Positions 7,126 through 15,814 of a stretch of 51,472 nt of DNA are shown here, piece by piece; within the stretch, counting starts at the first letter, position 1; every line of letters starts with the position of its first letter. The stretch is taken from NCBI GenBank assembly GCA_947482825.1, contig CANKMT010000033.1, forward strand, positions 1 to 51,472, written 5' to 3'. Below the pieces are notes generated by a model that was not told the origin of the DNA, ran no database searches, and saw only the letters and a program-made list of their open reading frames with translations. Both the position numbers and the translations under genes were made by a program. Origin of the DNA: Betaproteobacteria bacterium (lineage in GTDB: Bacteria > Pseudomonadota > Gammaproteobacteria > Burkholderiales > SG8-39).

Positions 7126-8588
7126 GCGGAAAACGAAAGGTCGACGCCCGCGAAACGGATGCGCGCCCGCGCGATGTCGCGCCGCGAGGCGAGATGCCGC
7201 ACCAGCTCCTCCATCGGCGTGGTGCGGAAGCGGCAGTCCGGAATCGGGTCGCGCAGCTGGGCGACCATGGCGTCGTCGTAGAACGCGTGCAGCAGGAGTT
7301 GCTCGTCGCTCGCCGCGGCCCCGAGGCGAGCGCGCAGGCGCGGCAGCCACGGTTCCACGTGCTCCGCTGCGCGGCCGGCGACCCGCTCGGCGTCGCGGAT
7401 CGCCGCGCGCTCGAGGAACTCCGGCGCCATCGGCGCGGCGACGCGGCCGTAGCCCCCGGCAGCGTAGCGGCGCACCTCGTCGGGCACCGTGCGATAGCGC
7501 TCGCCCTGCACGACATTCAGCACCGCCTGCGTGATGATGTACTGCGCGAACGGGCTGACGAGGATCGGATAACCGAGGTCGCGGCGCACGCGCGCCGCCT
7601 CCTCCATGATCTCCTGCAGCCGGTGCCCGATGCCCATGCCCTCGAGCTGGCTGCGCAGGTTGGAGATCATGCCGCCGGGGATCTGGTGCTCGTACAGTGC
7701 CGGATCGTATTGCGCGACCTTCCCTCGCGGCTTTCCTTCCGATGCGCAGAGCCAGTCGAAGTAGGCCGAGGCTTCGCCCATCGCCTGGTCGTCCAGCGCA
7801 ACATCGAGGCCCAGGCGGCGCGCCCGCGCCACGATCTCTTGCGTCGAGGGCAGGCTTGCGCCGTTGCCCAGCGGATCCAGCGCGGTATAGGCGTACTCGA
7901 AACCGGCCTTCATCGCCTCCGTGTATACCTCGGGCGCGAGTCCGGACTGGCAGTGCGAATGCAGCTGCAGCGGCACGCCGCCGCCGGCCGCCATCACGGC
8001 CGGGAACAGCGTGCGCCCGCGCTCCGGGGTCAGCAGGCCGGAAGGGTCCTTGATGCAGAGGTAGTCGGCGCCCATCCCGACCAGCTCGCGCGCGCGGGCG
8101 GCGTAGTACGCGTCGTCGTGCACCGGGCTGAGCGTGTAGGTCATCCACGCCGAGATCCGCATTCCGGCCTCGCGGCCGGCGCGGAACGACGATTCGAGGT
8201 TACGGTTGTCGTTCAGTGCATCGTAGATGGTGAAAACCTTGATGCCGAGCCGGGCCAGCACATGCGCGTTCAGCTCGACCACGTCGTCCGGAAAGAGCTC
8301 GAACGTATAGAGGCTTTGGCCGCGCGTCAGCGCGTCGCACGGGGTCTCCAGGCGCTCGCAGAGCATCTGCACGCGGCGCCACGGATTCTCGTGCAGGAAG
8401 CGCACGGCGACGTCGAAGACCGCGCCGCCGAGGATGTTGACGATGTCGAAGCCGGCGCGGTCGATGGTGGCAAGGACCGGCGCCATCATCTCAGCGGTCA
8501 TGCGCGTCGACCACAGGCACTGGTGCGCGTCGCGCAGCGTCACGTCGACGAAGCGCATGCGGCGCGGCTTGCCGCGGGAACCCTTCAT
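7122..8588 (-). CDS. carboxyltransferase of the pyruvate carboxylase / oxaloacetate decarboxylase alpha type
   Basis: A 488-residue DRE-TIM-barrel carboxyltransferase. It has RDAHQCLWSTRMT (19-31) with the metal-binding D20, the Lys that becomes carbamylated in LCIKDPSG (K180), and the metal histidines H210 and H212 in LQLHSHCQSG. The family moves CO2 between carboxybiotin and pyruvate/oxaloacetate or related keto acids. Unlike OadA or PycB it lacks a fused C-terminal biotinyl domain; that role falls to the separate carrier protein upstream, whose stop overlaps this start. Start chosen at 8588 because of the ATGA overlap; an extension to 8675 would run over the carrier gene. Keto-acid specificity is inferred from the family only. 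Confidence 0.85.
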   Translation of the reverse strand: MKGSRGKPRRMRFVDVTLRDAHQCLWSTRMTAEMMAPVLATIDRAGFDIVNILGGAVFDVAVRFLHENPWRRVQMLCERLETPCDALTRGQSLYTFELFPDDVVELNAHVLARLGIKVFTIYDALNDNRNLESSFRAGREAGMRISAWMTYTLSPVHDDAYYAARARELVGMGADYLCIKDPSGLLTPERGRTLFPAVMAAGGGVPLQLHSHCQSGLAPEVYTEAMKAGFEYAYTALDPLGNGASLPSTQEIVARARRLGLDVALDDQAMGEASAYFDWLCASEGKPRGKVAQYDPALYEHQIPGGMISNLRSQLEGMGIGHRLQEIMEEAARVRRDLGYPILVSPFAQYIITQAVLNVVQGERYRTVPDEVRRYAAGGYGRVAAPMAPEFLERAAIRDAERVAGRAAEHVEPWLPRLRARLGAAASDEQLLLHAFYDDAMVAQLRDPIPDCRFRTTPMEELVRHLASRRDIARARIRFAGVDLSFSA

Positions 8589-9148
8589 GAGCCGGGACGC
8601 ACCGCGACGAGTGGCTGGCCTTCGACCAACGCGGCGCCGTCGGCCGCCAGTACGTGGGTGACGGTGCCGGCGCACCCCGCCGGCACGGAACTGAACAGCT
8701 TCATGACTTCTACCAGCCCCACGATGGTATCGGCTTCGACGCGGGAACCGGGCTCGACGAATGGCGGCGCGCCCGGCTTCGGCGAGCGATAGAACACGCC
8801 CATCGACGGCGCACGCACCAGCTCGAGGCCTGGCGGAAGAGACGCGAGCTCGGTCGTGGGCGGAACGGCAGCGGCGAGCGCTGCGACGGCGGGGGCTGTC
8901 GGGACAGACGCCGCCGGCACTGACGCGACGGGTAGCGCGGCGGCGGCCACCGGTGCCTGCGAGCCTGTCGTGCGCTTTACCTCGATCTCGATGTCGCCCG
9001 CCTTCAGCCGGAATTCGCTGAAGCGGTCGGTGGCGCGCAAAACATCGACGATGCGGACGAGGTCCGCGTACGTAGGCTGGCCAGTCGCCGCGCGCGGAGC
9101 CGGACGCTGGCGGCTCGACCGGGCGACTTTCTTGGGTTGCTTGGGCAT
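8585..9148 (-). CDS. biotin carboxyl carrier protein, AccB-like
   Basis: 187 residues. An N-terminal helical region resembling AccB (YADLVRIVDVLRATDRFSEF) is followed by an Ala/Pro/Val-rich flexible linker (about 62-105) and a C-terminal biotinyl domain. The biotin-accepting lysine is K150 in VEVMKLFSS, with Val in place of the more common first Ala of the AMKM consensus. It carries CO2 to the neighbouring carboxyltransferase. No biotin carboxylase gene (AccC) follows, so loading must come from a carboxylase encoded elsewhere, or carboxyl groups come from a donor keto acid. A weak ribosome-binding site precedes 9148. The distance to the upstream CoA-transferase gene is 132 bp. Confidence 0.87.
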   Translation of the reverse strand: MPKQPKKVARSSRQRPAPRAATGQPTYADLVRIVDVLRATDRFSEFRLKAGDIEIEVKRTTGSQAPVAAAALPVASVPAASVPTAPAVAALAAAVPPTTELASLPPGLELVRAPSMGVFYRSPKPGAPPFVEPGSRVEADTIVGLVEVMKLFSSVPAGCAGTVTHVLAADGAALVEGQPLVAVRPGS

Positions 9149-9280
9149 CAGAAGCCTGATGATGCCTTTGCGCGGGAGCTCACGGCAACCGGATTCGCGA
9201 ACCGGATTCGCGAACGAACGCGAAGAGGCGCGTTGTTCCGGCGGACGATCCTCAAGGCAAGAAGCGCCCTGTTCCAATGC

Positions 9281-10717
9281 TCAGACGGGCCTCGGCGGCC
9301 ATTCGGGCTCGTGATACCCGAGCGGTACCGGCGGGCGGTCCCAGCGGCCGGGCGTTTCGGACATTTGCACAGTGGGTTTCAGGTGGCGGATGCGTCCGTC
9401 GGGCGCATCGACCTCGGTGCACAGGCGCGCGATCTCGCCGTCCGGGAATTCCTCGGGAAGTCCCTGCAGCGCCGATGCCGGCACCAGCCCGCGATCCATG
9501 ATCCACTGGCCGGTGCGGGCGAGCGACACGCGCACCAGCCAGCTGCCGCCCTCGCGCGCGCGCCGGGCGAGCGCGACCATCGCGCCGAGCGCCATGAGGT
9601 GGCCGCTCACGTAATCGATCGCCGACACCGGCATGTAGCGCGGCGCAGCGTTTCCGCCCGCCAGTCCACCCGCGGTCCTGCCGACCTCATGCGCGATCCC
9701 GCTCACGCATTGCACGATCGTGTCGAACCCGCGGCGCATCCGCCACGGGCCGGTGTTGCCCCAGGCGCTCAGGGCCACGCACACGATGCCGGGGCGAATC
9801 TGCGCCAGTGCTTCGGCCGAAAATCCTCGTCCGGCTATCGCGCCGGGGCGGTAGGACTGCGAGAACACGTCGGTTTCGCGCACGAGGTTCTTCAGGATGG
9901 CGGCGCCCTCGGGCGTGCGCAAGTCGATCCGGGTGGAAAGCTTGCCCAGGCCCGTGTCCAGGTCCACCTGTCCGGAGTCGGGCAGGTGGCCTGCGGTCAC
10001 CTTGAGCACGTCGGCGCCATGCTCGGCGAGCACGCGAGCGCCGGTCGGGCCTGCCAGCACACGCGTGAGGTCGAGCACGCGCACGCCCCCGAGCGGGCGC
10101 GCGCCCGGGCCAAGCTTCGGCAGCGGCTGGGGCGCGCATTCGCCGATGCGCTTGACCTTGATGAGAGGCTGCAGGGCGACGGCTTCCGACTGCGGATGGT
10201 CGGCCCATTCTGCGGCAGTGCGCACGAATCCCGCGCATCCGCCGGCCGCATGGATTGCGTCTTCCAGGGCTTCGCCGTCCCAGCCGGCGGCGGCCTTGAT
10301 CGCCGCCTCGCGGTCGGCCGGCCCGCCGAGCACCTTGAGCGCGGCCTCGCGATGGTTGGCGAAATTGCAGTGGATGCTGACCGAGCGAGCGTTGCGCACC
10401 GGGTAGATGCCGGAGAACGGATCCCACATCGGCGGTGGCGGCTTGTTGTCGATCCGCAGGTAGCGCGCGCTGCGCAGCGATGCGACCGCGGCGCGCACGT
10501 CGACCACGATTTGCTGGCGTTTCCCGCCGCGCAGGCGCCAAAGCGCGTCGACGGCGAGCGCGGTCGCCGCAAGCGAAGCCGATCCGGCCGCGCCGATGCG
10601 ATAGCGCACCGGGAGCACAGGGTCGTTGCCCGGGATGCTCACCTGGCCGGGCAGCGGCGGCTCCAGGCGCGCGAGCTCGACCAGTTCTTGCAGCGCTTCC
10701 TTGGCGATCCGCGACAT
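9281..10717 (-). CDS. CaiB/BaiF-type (family III) CoA-transferase, long form
   Basis: 478 residues from the ATG at 10717. The core GVRVLDLTRVLAGPTGARVL is the family III signature, but it starts only near residue 270. The first ~250 residues resemble the usual C-terminal half, so the order is circularly permuted, as in a recognised group of ~450-480-residue homologues. The catalytic aspartate is expected in AIDYVSGHLMALGA. The enzyme moves CoA between carboxylic acids through an aspartyl-CoA anhydride. First gene of the probable minus-strand operon with the biotin carrier, carboxyltransferase and SDR; its promoter would be in the 63-bp divergent spacer shared with the DUF3237 gene. Confidence 0.82.
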   Translation of the reverse strand: MSRIAKEALQELVELARLEPPLPGQVSIPGNDPVLPVRYRIGAAGSASLAATALAVDALWRLRGGKRQQIVVDVRAAVASLRSARYLRIDNKPPPPMWDPFSGIYPVRNARSVSIHCNFANHREAALKVLGGPADREAAIKAAAGWDGEALEDAIHAAGGCAGFVRTAAEWADHPQSEAVALQPLIKVKRIGECAPQPLPKLGPGARPLGGVRVLDLTRVLAGPTGARVLAEHGADVLKVTAGHLPDSGQVDLDTGLGKLSTRIDLRTPEGAAILKNLVRETDVFSQSYRPGAIAGRGFSAEALAQIRPGIVCVALSAWGNTGPWRMRRGFDTIVQCVSGIAHEVGRTAGGLAGGNAAPRYMPVSAIDYVSGHLMALGAMVALARRAREGGSWLVRVSLARTGQWIMDRGLVPASALQGLPEEFPDGEIARLCTEVDAPDGRIRHLKPTVQMSETPGRWDRPPVPLGYHEPEWPPRPV

Positions 10718-10780
10718 GGGTTGAGGTTTTCGCACAGAATGCGGTGTGCGCGCAAGGCGGCGCTTTTGGAGGACCGTGGC

Positions 10781-11233
10781 ATGCTCGAATTCGAATACCT
10801 CTGCGACCTCAAGGTCGATGTCGGCGAGATCGTCACGATGGGCCCGGGTCCGCTCGGCGAGAGGCGCATCGTCGCGATCCTCGGCGGCACCTTCGAAGGG
10901 CCGGGGATGCGCGGGACCGTATTGCCCGGCGGCAACGACTGGCAGATCGTGCGCGAGGACGGCGTGCTCGACGTGGATGCGCGTTATGCGTTGCGCGAAG
11001 AGCGCGGCGGCGCGATCCGGGTCGTAAGCCAGGGCTACCGGCACGGCCCGCCCGAAGTGCTCGCCGCGCTCGGCCGTGGCGAGGAGGTCGATCCGTCGAC
11101 CTACTTTTTCCGCTCGGTGTTGCGATTCGAAACCGGCGCGCCGGAACTGGCCCACCTCAACAAGACCATCGCCGTCGCCAAGGCCCAGCGCAAGGCCCGG
11201 CAGGTGCTGCTCACCGCTTACAGGCTGCTCTGA
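10781..11233 (+). CDS. DUF3237 (UPF0311) family protein
   Basis: A 150-residue single-domain protein with the DUF3237 pattern: N-terminal LEFEYLCDLKVDVGE, then RRIVAILGGTFEGPGMRG, and a C-terminal YFFRSVLRFETGAPELAHLN. The family is a small beta-barrel of unknown function, common beside catabolic and Bug-receptor genes in betaproteobacteria. The start at 10781 has GGAGGA at 10768-10773. It overlaps the next gene as TGATG, so the two are probably translated together. No catalytic residues can be named. Confidence 0.8.
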   Translation: MLEFEYLCDLKVDVGEIVTMGPGPLGERRIVAILGGTFEGPGMRGTVLPGGNDWQIVREDGVLDVDARYALREERGGAIRVVSQGYRHGPPEVLAALGRGEEVDPSTYFFRSVLRFETGAPELAHLNKTIAVAKAQRKARQVLLTAYRLL

Positions 11234-12195
11234 TGAACCTTCAAAGACGCTCGATCCTGCGGGCTCTCGGCGCTGCCGCGGTGCTCGGTCCTCTGCCGGC
11301 CCGCGCGCAAGGGTATCCGGCCAAGCCGATCCGCATCGTGCACGGGTTCGACAACGGCTCGAATCCGGACACCGTGTCGAGGATCATCGCGCCCTCGCTC
11401 ACCGAACGGCTCGGGCAGTCGATCGTGACCGAACCCAAGCCGGGTGCCGGCGGGCGCATCGCCACCGGCTACGTCGCCACGCAAGAGCCCGACGGCTACA
11501 CGCTGATGATGCTCACCGCCGGCGATACGGTGACCGCGGCGACCGACCCGAAGCTCGCCTACGACCTCGCGCGAGATTTCGCGTTCATCACCACCGTCGT
11601 CGAATTCCCGTTCGTGATCATGGTCAATGCGGAGTCCCCGCTAAAATCCCTGCGCGACCTCATCGAGGCTGCGAAGAAGGCGCCTGGCAAGCTGAACTTC
11701 GCCACCCCGGGCATCCGAACCACGCAGCACCTGACGGGCGAATTGCTCAAGGTCACCGCGGGTATCGACCTTCTTCACGTGCCGTTCAAGGGCAGCGCGT
11801 TCACCGACCTGATCGCCGGGCGGCTCGATTCGCTGATCGCCGCGCCCGCGGTCTCGATGCCGCAGGTGAAGGGCGGCAAAGTGCGCGCGATAGCGGTGAC
11901 TGCGCGGCAGCGCACGGAGGCGCTGGCCGATGTCCCCACAGTGGCCGAGACGCTGCCGGGATTCGAGGTGTATTCATGGCTCGGCCTCGCCGCGCCGGCA
12001 AAGACGCCTGCGGCGGTCATCGAGCGGCTCGGCCAGGAAGTGCGCGCGGTGATCGCGCAGGAAGCGGTGCGCGCGCGGCTGCTTGCTACCGGCAGCCTGG
12101 TTGGCGGCAGCACTTCCGACGGGTTCCGCGCGCGTGTCGAGGCCGACGTGCGCAAGTGGAAAGGGCTCGCGGTAAAGGTCAACCTGGACGGCTAG
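11233..12195 (+). CDS. Bug/TctC-family periplasmic solute receptor (copy 1)
   Basis: A 320-residue tripartite tricarboxylate transporter receptor homologue. Signal region NLQRRSILRALGAAAVLGPLPARAQ contains a twin-arginine-like RRSILR, so Tat export is possible. The ligand-loop motif that normally reads PxGGxxD is here FDNGSNPDTVSRI, a divergent version, while GGRIATGYVATQEPDGYT and the later HVPFKGSAFTDL fit the family. Receptors of this kind bind carboxylates in the periplasm. No TctA/TctB membrane genes occur in the window, so it either uses a distant permease or acts in sensing. It overlaps the DUF3237 stop codon. Confidence 0.87.
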   Translation: MNLQRRSILRALGAAAVLGPLPARAQGYPAKPIRIVHGFDNGSNPDTVSRIIAPSLTERLGQSIVTEPKPGAGGRIATGYVATQEPDGYTLMMLTAGDTVTAATDPKLAYDLARDFAFITTVVEFPFVIMVNAESPLKSLRDLIEAAKKAPGKLNFATPGIRTTQHLTGELLKVTAGIDLLHVPFKGSAFTDLIAGRLDSLIAAPAVSMPQVKGGKVRAIAVTARQRTEALADVPTVAETLPGFEVYSWLGLAAPAKTPAAVIERLGQEVRAVIAQEAVRARLLATGSLVGGSTSDGFRARVEADVRKWKGLAVKVNLDG

Positions 12196-12197
12196 GC

Positions 12198-12262
12198 AAT
12201 GGCAGCATTTCGGCTGGAAAGCCAATAACGGCGGGTACCTTAGTAAAAAAATGGCAGCATTT
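12198..12262 (+). repeat. GCAGCATT doublet repeat, copy 1
   Basis: Two boxes, ATGGCAGCATTT starting at 12199 and AAATGGCAGCATTT with its ATGG at 12251, start exactly 52 bp apart. Each box is an imperfect palindrome (AAATG/CATTT arms around GCAG). Between them lies GGCT-GGAA-AGCC (12212-12223), a possible 4-bp hairpin. The element fills the gap between two Bug genes, starting 3 bp after the first one's stop. Three further copies occur in the window. Confidence 0.85.
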
Positions 12263-12285
12263 ACCTGCCACAGGGAGGGCATGAA

Positions 12286-13269
12286 ATGAACTTCAAAGGC
12301 ATCTTTGCGATTGCTTCGGCGGCCGCAACACTGGTCCTGCCGGGCGCGTCGCTCGCACAGGACCCGGCCGCCAACTGGCCGAACAAGACAGTGCGCCTGA
12401 TCATCCCGTTCTCGCCCGGCGGCAGCACCGACTTCCAGGGCCGCATCCTGTGCGACCACATGAGCCGCGCCTTCGGCCAGTCGTTCGTCATCGACCACAA
12501 GCCTGGCGCCGGCAGCAACCTCGGCGTGGCCGAACTTGCGCGCAGCGCGCCCGACGGCTACACGCTCGGCTGGATCACGGTGGCCTCGCATGCCATCAAC
12601 CCGACGCTGTACGCCAAGATGCCCTTCGACCACGTCAAGGACTTCGCGCCGGTGTCGATGGTCGGCACTTTCCCCAACCTGCTGGTGGTCAACAACAGCT
12701 TCCCGGTGAAGACGATTCCCGAGCTGATCGCCGTGCTGAAGAAGGACCCGGGCAAGTATTCGTTCGCGTCATCGGGGCAGGGCACTTCGCTGCACCTGTC
12801 GGGGGAGATGTTCAAGGTGATGACCGGCACCAACATGCTCCACATCCCGTACAAGGGCGGCGGGCCTGCGCTCGGCGACGTCATGGGCGGCGTCGTGCAA
12901 ATGACATTCGGGAACATGCCCACGGTCCTCGCGCAGGCGAAGGGCGGCAAGGTGCGCGCGGTGGCGGTCACGTCGCTCGAGCGCTGGTTCACCGCGCCTG
13001 AGATCCCGACGATCGCCGAAACCCTTCCGGGCTTCGTCGCCATGTCCTGGCACGGCGTCGCGTTTCCGGCCGGCACGCCGCTGGCGATCGTCGAGAAACT
13101 CGCCGCGGCGATCCATCGCGCACTCGCCACCGCGGATATGAAGGACCGTCTCGCGAGCGGCGGGTCGATGGCGCTGCCGATGTCGCCGCAGCAGTTCGCC
13201 GCCTACATCAGGGAAGACACCGACCGCTGGGCGCCGGTGATCAAGGCTTCCGGGGCGAAGGTGGAATGA
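12286..13269 (+). CDS. Bug/TctC-family periplasmic solute receptor (copy 2)
   Basis: 327 residues. A clear Sec signal peptide (KGIFAIASAAATLVLPGASLAQ), then the canonical first-domain loop RLIIPFSPGGSTDFQGR, the RSAPDGYTLGW segment and LHIPYKGGGPAL. The start at 12286 is preferred to the ATG at 12281, which opens a two-codon frame; GGGAGGG lies at 12273-12279. The neighbouring Bug gene begins in ATGA overlap with its stop. Ligand unknown; most characterised members bind di- or tricarboxylates, nicotinate or amino acids. Confidence 0.9.
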   Translation: MNFKGIFAIASAAATLVLPGASLAQDPAANWPNKTVRLIIPFSPGGSTDFQGRILCDHMSRAFGQSFVIDHKPGAGSNLGVAELARSAPDGYTLGWITVASHAINPTLYAKMPFDHVKDFAPVSMVGTFPNLLVVNNSFPVKTIPELIAVLKKDPGKYSFASSGQGTSLHLSGEMFKVMTGTNMLHIPYKGGGPALGDVMGGVVQMTFGNMPTVLAQAKGGKVRAVAVTSLERWFTAPEIPTIAETLPGFVAMSWHGVAFPAGTPLAIVEKLAAAIHRALATADMKDRLASGGSMALPMSPQQFAAYIREDTDRWAPVIKASGAKVE

Positions 13270-14252
13270 GGCCCGATCGGATTGGAACGGGCCTGCTGCT
13301 GATTGTTGCGCTGGTCGCCTCCCTCGCCCCGCACACGGCAAGCGCCCAGGCCAGCTCAGCCAGGCCCATCTGGCTGATCGCGGGTTTCCCGCCCGGCGGC
13401 GGCGTGGACTCAACCGCGCGCGCCGTTGCGCCCGCGCTGGCCGACCTCCTTGGCGAGCCGGTGGTGGTGGAGAATCGAACCGGGGCCGCCGGAAACATCG
13501 CCGCCGAGTTCGTCGCCAAGTCGGCGCCGGATGGATACACCATCCTCATGTTCAACGATGCGAACACCATCGCCGCTTCGCTCTACCCGCGGCTTGCCTA
13601 TGATCCGATCAAAGACTTCGCGCCGGTTTCGCAGCTGGTTCACGGCAAGATCCTGCTCGTCGCCCATCCCTCCGTCGCCGCCACCAACGTTGCGGAACTG
13701 GTCGACTACGCCCGGCGCAATCCCGGCAAGCTCACCTACGGCAGCCCCGGCAGCGGCACGCCGCAGCACCTGACCTTCGAGTTGTTCAAGACTCAGGCGG
13801 GCAACCTCGATATCGTGCACATCCCCTACCGCGGCGGCGGGCCGCTGATGGTCGACCTCCTCGGCGGCCAGGTCCAGTTGACCGCGCTGGGACTGCCGGC
13901 CACGGGGCCGCACATCAAGGCCGGAAAACTGAAAGTGTTCGCCGTCAAGGCTCACACGCGAATCGCCTCGCTGCCCGCCGTTCCCACCATTGCGGAAAGC
14001 GGCCTGCCCGGTTTCGAGACGGGGATCTGGTGGGGCGCCACGCTCGCAGCGGGCACACCCGCGCCGGTGGTCGCGAGGTTGTTCGATGCCATCGTCAAGG
14101 CCATGGCCCAGCCCGCGGTGATCGAACGCATCCACGGTCTCGGCCTCGAAGTCGCCACCAGCGAATCCCCGGCCGCGTTCGCCGCTTTCATCCGCGCCGA
14201 CGTCGAACGCTGGCGCCCGATCGTCAAGGCGAGCGGCGCCCGCATCGACTGA
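13266..14252 (+). CDS. Bug/TctC-family periplasmic solute receptor (copy 3)
   Basis: 328 residues, overlapping copy 2 by 4 nt. Signal peptide TGLLLIVALVASLAPHTASAQ; first-domain loop LIAGFPPGGGVDSTARA; second-domain motif VHIPYRGGGPLM. Copies 2 and 3 share the framework but are too different to be a recent tandem duplication. The 4-nt overlap implies co-translation in similar amounts, which is unusual for receptors that would compete for one permease. It is followed by a REP-like terminator block. Confidence 0.9.
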   Translation: MRPDRIGTGLLLIVALVASLAPHTASAQASSARPIWLIAGFPPGGGVDSTARAVAPALADLLGEPVVVENRTGAAGNIAAEFVAKSAPDGYTILMFNDANTIAASLYPRLAYDPIKDFAPVSQLVHGKILLVAHPSVAATNVAELVDYARRNPGKLTYGSPGSGTPQHLTFELFKTQAGNLDIVHIPYRGGGPLMVDLLGGQVQLTALGLPATGPHIKAGKLKVFAVKAHTRIASLPAVPTIAESGLPGFETGIWWGATLAAGTPAPVVARLFDAIVKAMAQPAVIERIHGLGLEVATSESPAAFAAFIRADVERWRPIVKASGARID

Positions 14253-14254
14253 CC

Positions 14255-14361
14255 GTTAATTGGTGTCAGAGTCGATTTAACCGCGTTAATTGGGGCCACG
14301 TTAATTGGGGCCAGGCTCGATATTTTGAAATGCGAAAAATTGAGCCTGGCCCCATTTTTTT
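14255..14361. repeat. REP-like GGGGCCAGGCTC repeat cluster with terminator potential
   Basis: Three same-strand left units beginning GTTAATTGG (at 14255, 14285 and 14300; the first is a diverged GGTGTCAGAGTCGA version, the second is cut short) precede one inverted unit ending in GAGCCTGGCCCC near 14342-14353. Unit 3 and the inverted unit form a long hairpin (GGGGCCAGGCTC with GAGCCTGGCCCC) followed by seven T, so it can act as a terminator for the Bug genes. The pattern resembles repetitive extragenic palindromes mobilised by RAYT transposases; no transposase gene is adjacent. Confidence 0.75.
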
Positions 14362-14454
14362 AGCGCGGTTTGACGCACTTTGCCGACAAGGTCAGACTAT
14401 TTGGAGTCATTCCAGATTCACTCACCCAAGAATCTCATCATGAGGACGAAGAAC

Positions 14455-15432
14455 ATGGGCATTTCCCGGCGCACGGCACTCAAGGCGGGGCTGGCGGCCT
14501 GCGTACTGCCCGGGCAGTGGGCGCACGGCCAGGGGGCCTTTCCTTCCAAGCCGGTGCGGGTCATCGTGCCGTTCGGTCCGGGCGGCGCAACGGACATCGC
14601 CGCGCGGATCGCATCGGAAAAGTTGGGCGAGAAACTCGGCCAGCGATTCGTGGTTGAAAACCTGCCGGGCGCAGGCGGCATCCCCGCTTCGCGCGCGGTC
14701 CTCGGCGCGGGCGCCGACGGCCATACGGTGGGCGTCGCGACGAACGGCACTGCGGTCAGCGTTTCGCTGTTCAAGGCACTGCCCTTCGATCCGGTTCGGG
14801 ACTTCGAGATGGTCTCCACGCTGAGCCTGTTCGAGGCGGTGTTCGCGGTCAACCCGGACTCCCCCTACAAGACGCTTCAGGACTTCATCAAGGCGGCAAA
14901 GGCCCAGCCCGGCAAGCTCAATGTCGGCACCGTGACGGCCGGCGGCTCTCAGCACCTTGCCGCGGAGTTGTTCAAGATCGAGGCCGGCATCGACTTCCAG
15001 ATCATCACATTCAAGACTTCGCCCGAAATCATCGTCAGCCTGCTTCGGAACGACATCCAGATGACGATCGAGTTCTACACCGCGTTGCGCGGGCACCTGG
15101 CGGAGAAGAAGTTGCTTGCGGTCGCAACGTCGGCGAGAACCCGCTCGACCACGCTGCCCGATGTCCCGACAGTGCACGAGAGCGCGGTGCCCGGGTACGA
15201 CGTGACCTCCTGGAATGCTTTCTATGTCCTCAAAGGGACCTCCGCCGACATCATTCGCACCCTCAACCAGGGCGTGCGCGAGGTCGTGACAATGCCCGAC
15301 GTTCGCCGTCGGTTCGGTGAACTGGGCCTCGAGGCCGTGGCGAGTTCACCCGATGAACTTTCCGCGCGCTTGCGCCGCGATATCGAGAAATGGGCGAAAG
15401 TGATCGAGAAGGCGGGCATCCCCAAGCAATAG
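14455..15432 (+). CDS. Bug/TctC-family periplasmic solute receptor (copy 4), Tat-type signal
   Basis: 325 residues from the ATG at 14455, preceded by GAGGAC at 14442-14447; the in-frame ATG at 14440 is an alternative with no good site. The N-terminus GISRRTALKAGLAACVLPG has a twin-arginine SRRTALK motif, so Tat export is likely. The loop VIVPFGPGGATDIAARI and a spaced second-domain segment (FQIITFKTSPEI in place of the usual IPYKG) fit the family with some divergence. It is separated from copies 1-3 by the REP-like block and leads a cupin / M24 / guaC gene string, so its ligand may relate to the M24-family substrate. Confidence 0.87.
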   Translation: MGISRRTALKAGLAACVLPGQWAHGQGAFPSKPVRVIVPFGPGGATDIAARIASEKLGEKLGQRFVVENLPGAGGIPASRAVLGAGADGHTVGVATNGTAVSVSLFKALPFDPVRDFEMVSTLSLFEAVFAVNPDSPYKTLQDFIKAAKAQPGKLNVGTVTAGGSQHLAAELFKIEAGIDFQIITFKTSPEIIVSLLRNDIQMTIEFYTALRGHLAEKKLLAVATSARTRSTTLPDVPTVHESAVPGYDVTSWNAFYVLKGTSADIIRTLNQGVREVVTMPDVRRRFGELGLEAVASSPDELSARLRRDIEKWAKVIEKAGIPKQ

Positions 15433-15474
15433 CGTTTTCTTGTTCAGACCGATCCCCCTCCCTGGAGAAATGCA

Positions 15475-15807
15475 ATGCCCAAGCCCGAGTTGGAGTTCTT
15501 CCCTACGACCGATCTTCCGTGGGTCCCTCTCGAAGGCGCCCCGCCCGGCCATTACCAGAAGATCCTGACCGAGGACCCGGACAGGATGTTCGTCACGCGC
15601 ATGCTCAAGGTCGATCCGGGCTGCGCGAGCACCGAGACCTTCGTCCATGACTTCTGGGAAGAGGTGTACATCCTCGAGGGTAGTCAATGGGACGGGGATC
15701 AGTTTTTCAAGAAGGGCATGTATGCCTGCCGGCCACCCGGCATGAAGCACGGCCCGTACCGCACGGAAGAAGGGGTGGTGACTTTCGAAGTCCGCTACGC
15801 ACGCTGA
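15475..15807 (+). CDS. cupin-domain protein (ChrR-like)
   Basis: A 110-residue single cupin. The metal-site pattern is visible as ETFVHDFWEEVYILEGS (first conserved motif, H-x3-EE-x5-G) and CRPPGMKHGPYRTEEG (second motif with its histidine). It may be a small dioxygenase, isomerase or non-catalytic sensor; nothing fixes the reaction. GGAGAA lies 8-10 bp before the start. It sits 42 bp after Bug copy 4 and 7 bp before the M24-family gene, so it is probably co-transcribed with both. Confidence 0.75.
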   Translation: MPKPELEFFPTTDLPWVPLEGAPPGHYQKILTEDPDRMFVTRMLKVDPGCASTETFVHDFWEEVYILEGSQWDGDQFFKKGMYACRPPGMKHGPYRTEEGVVTFEVRYAR

Positions 15808-15814
15808 ACGCCCG

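Noticed and set aside
7194-8792. A 532-codon plus-strand reading
   Set aside because: Antisense to the carboxyltransferase and carrier genes, which carry clear motifs; typical GC-rich shadow.
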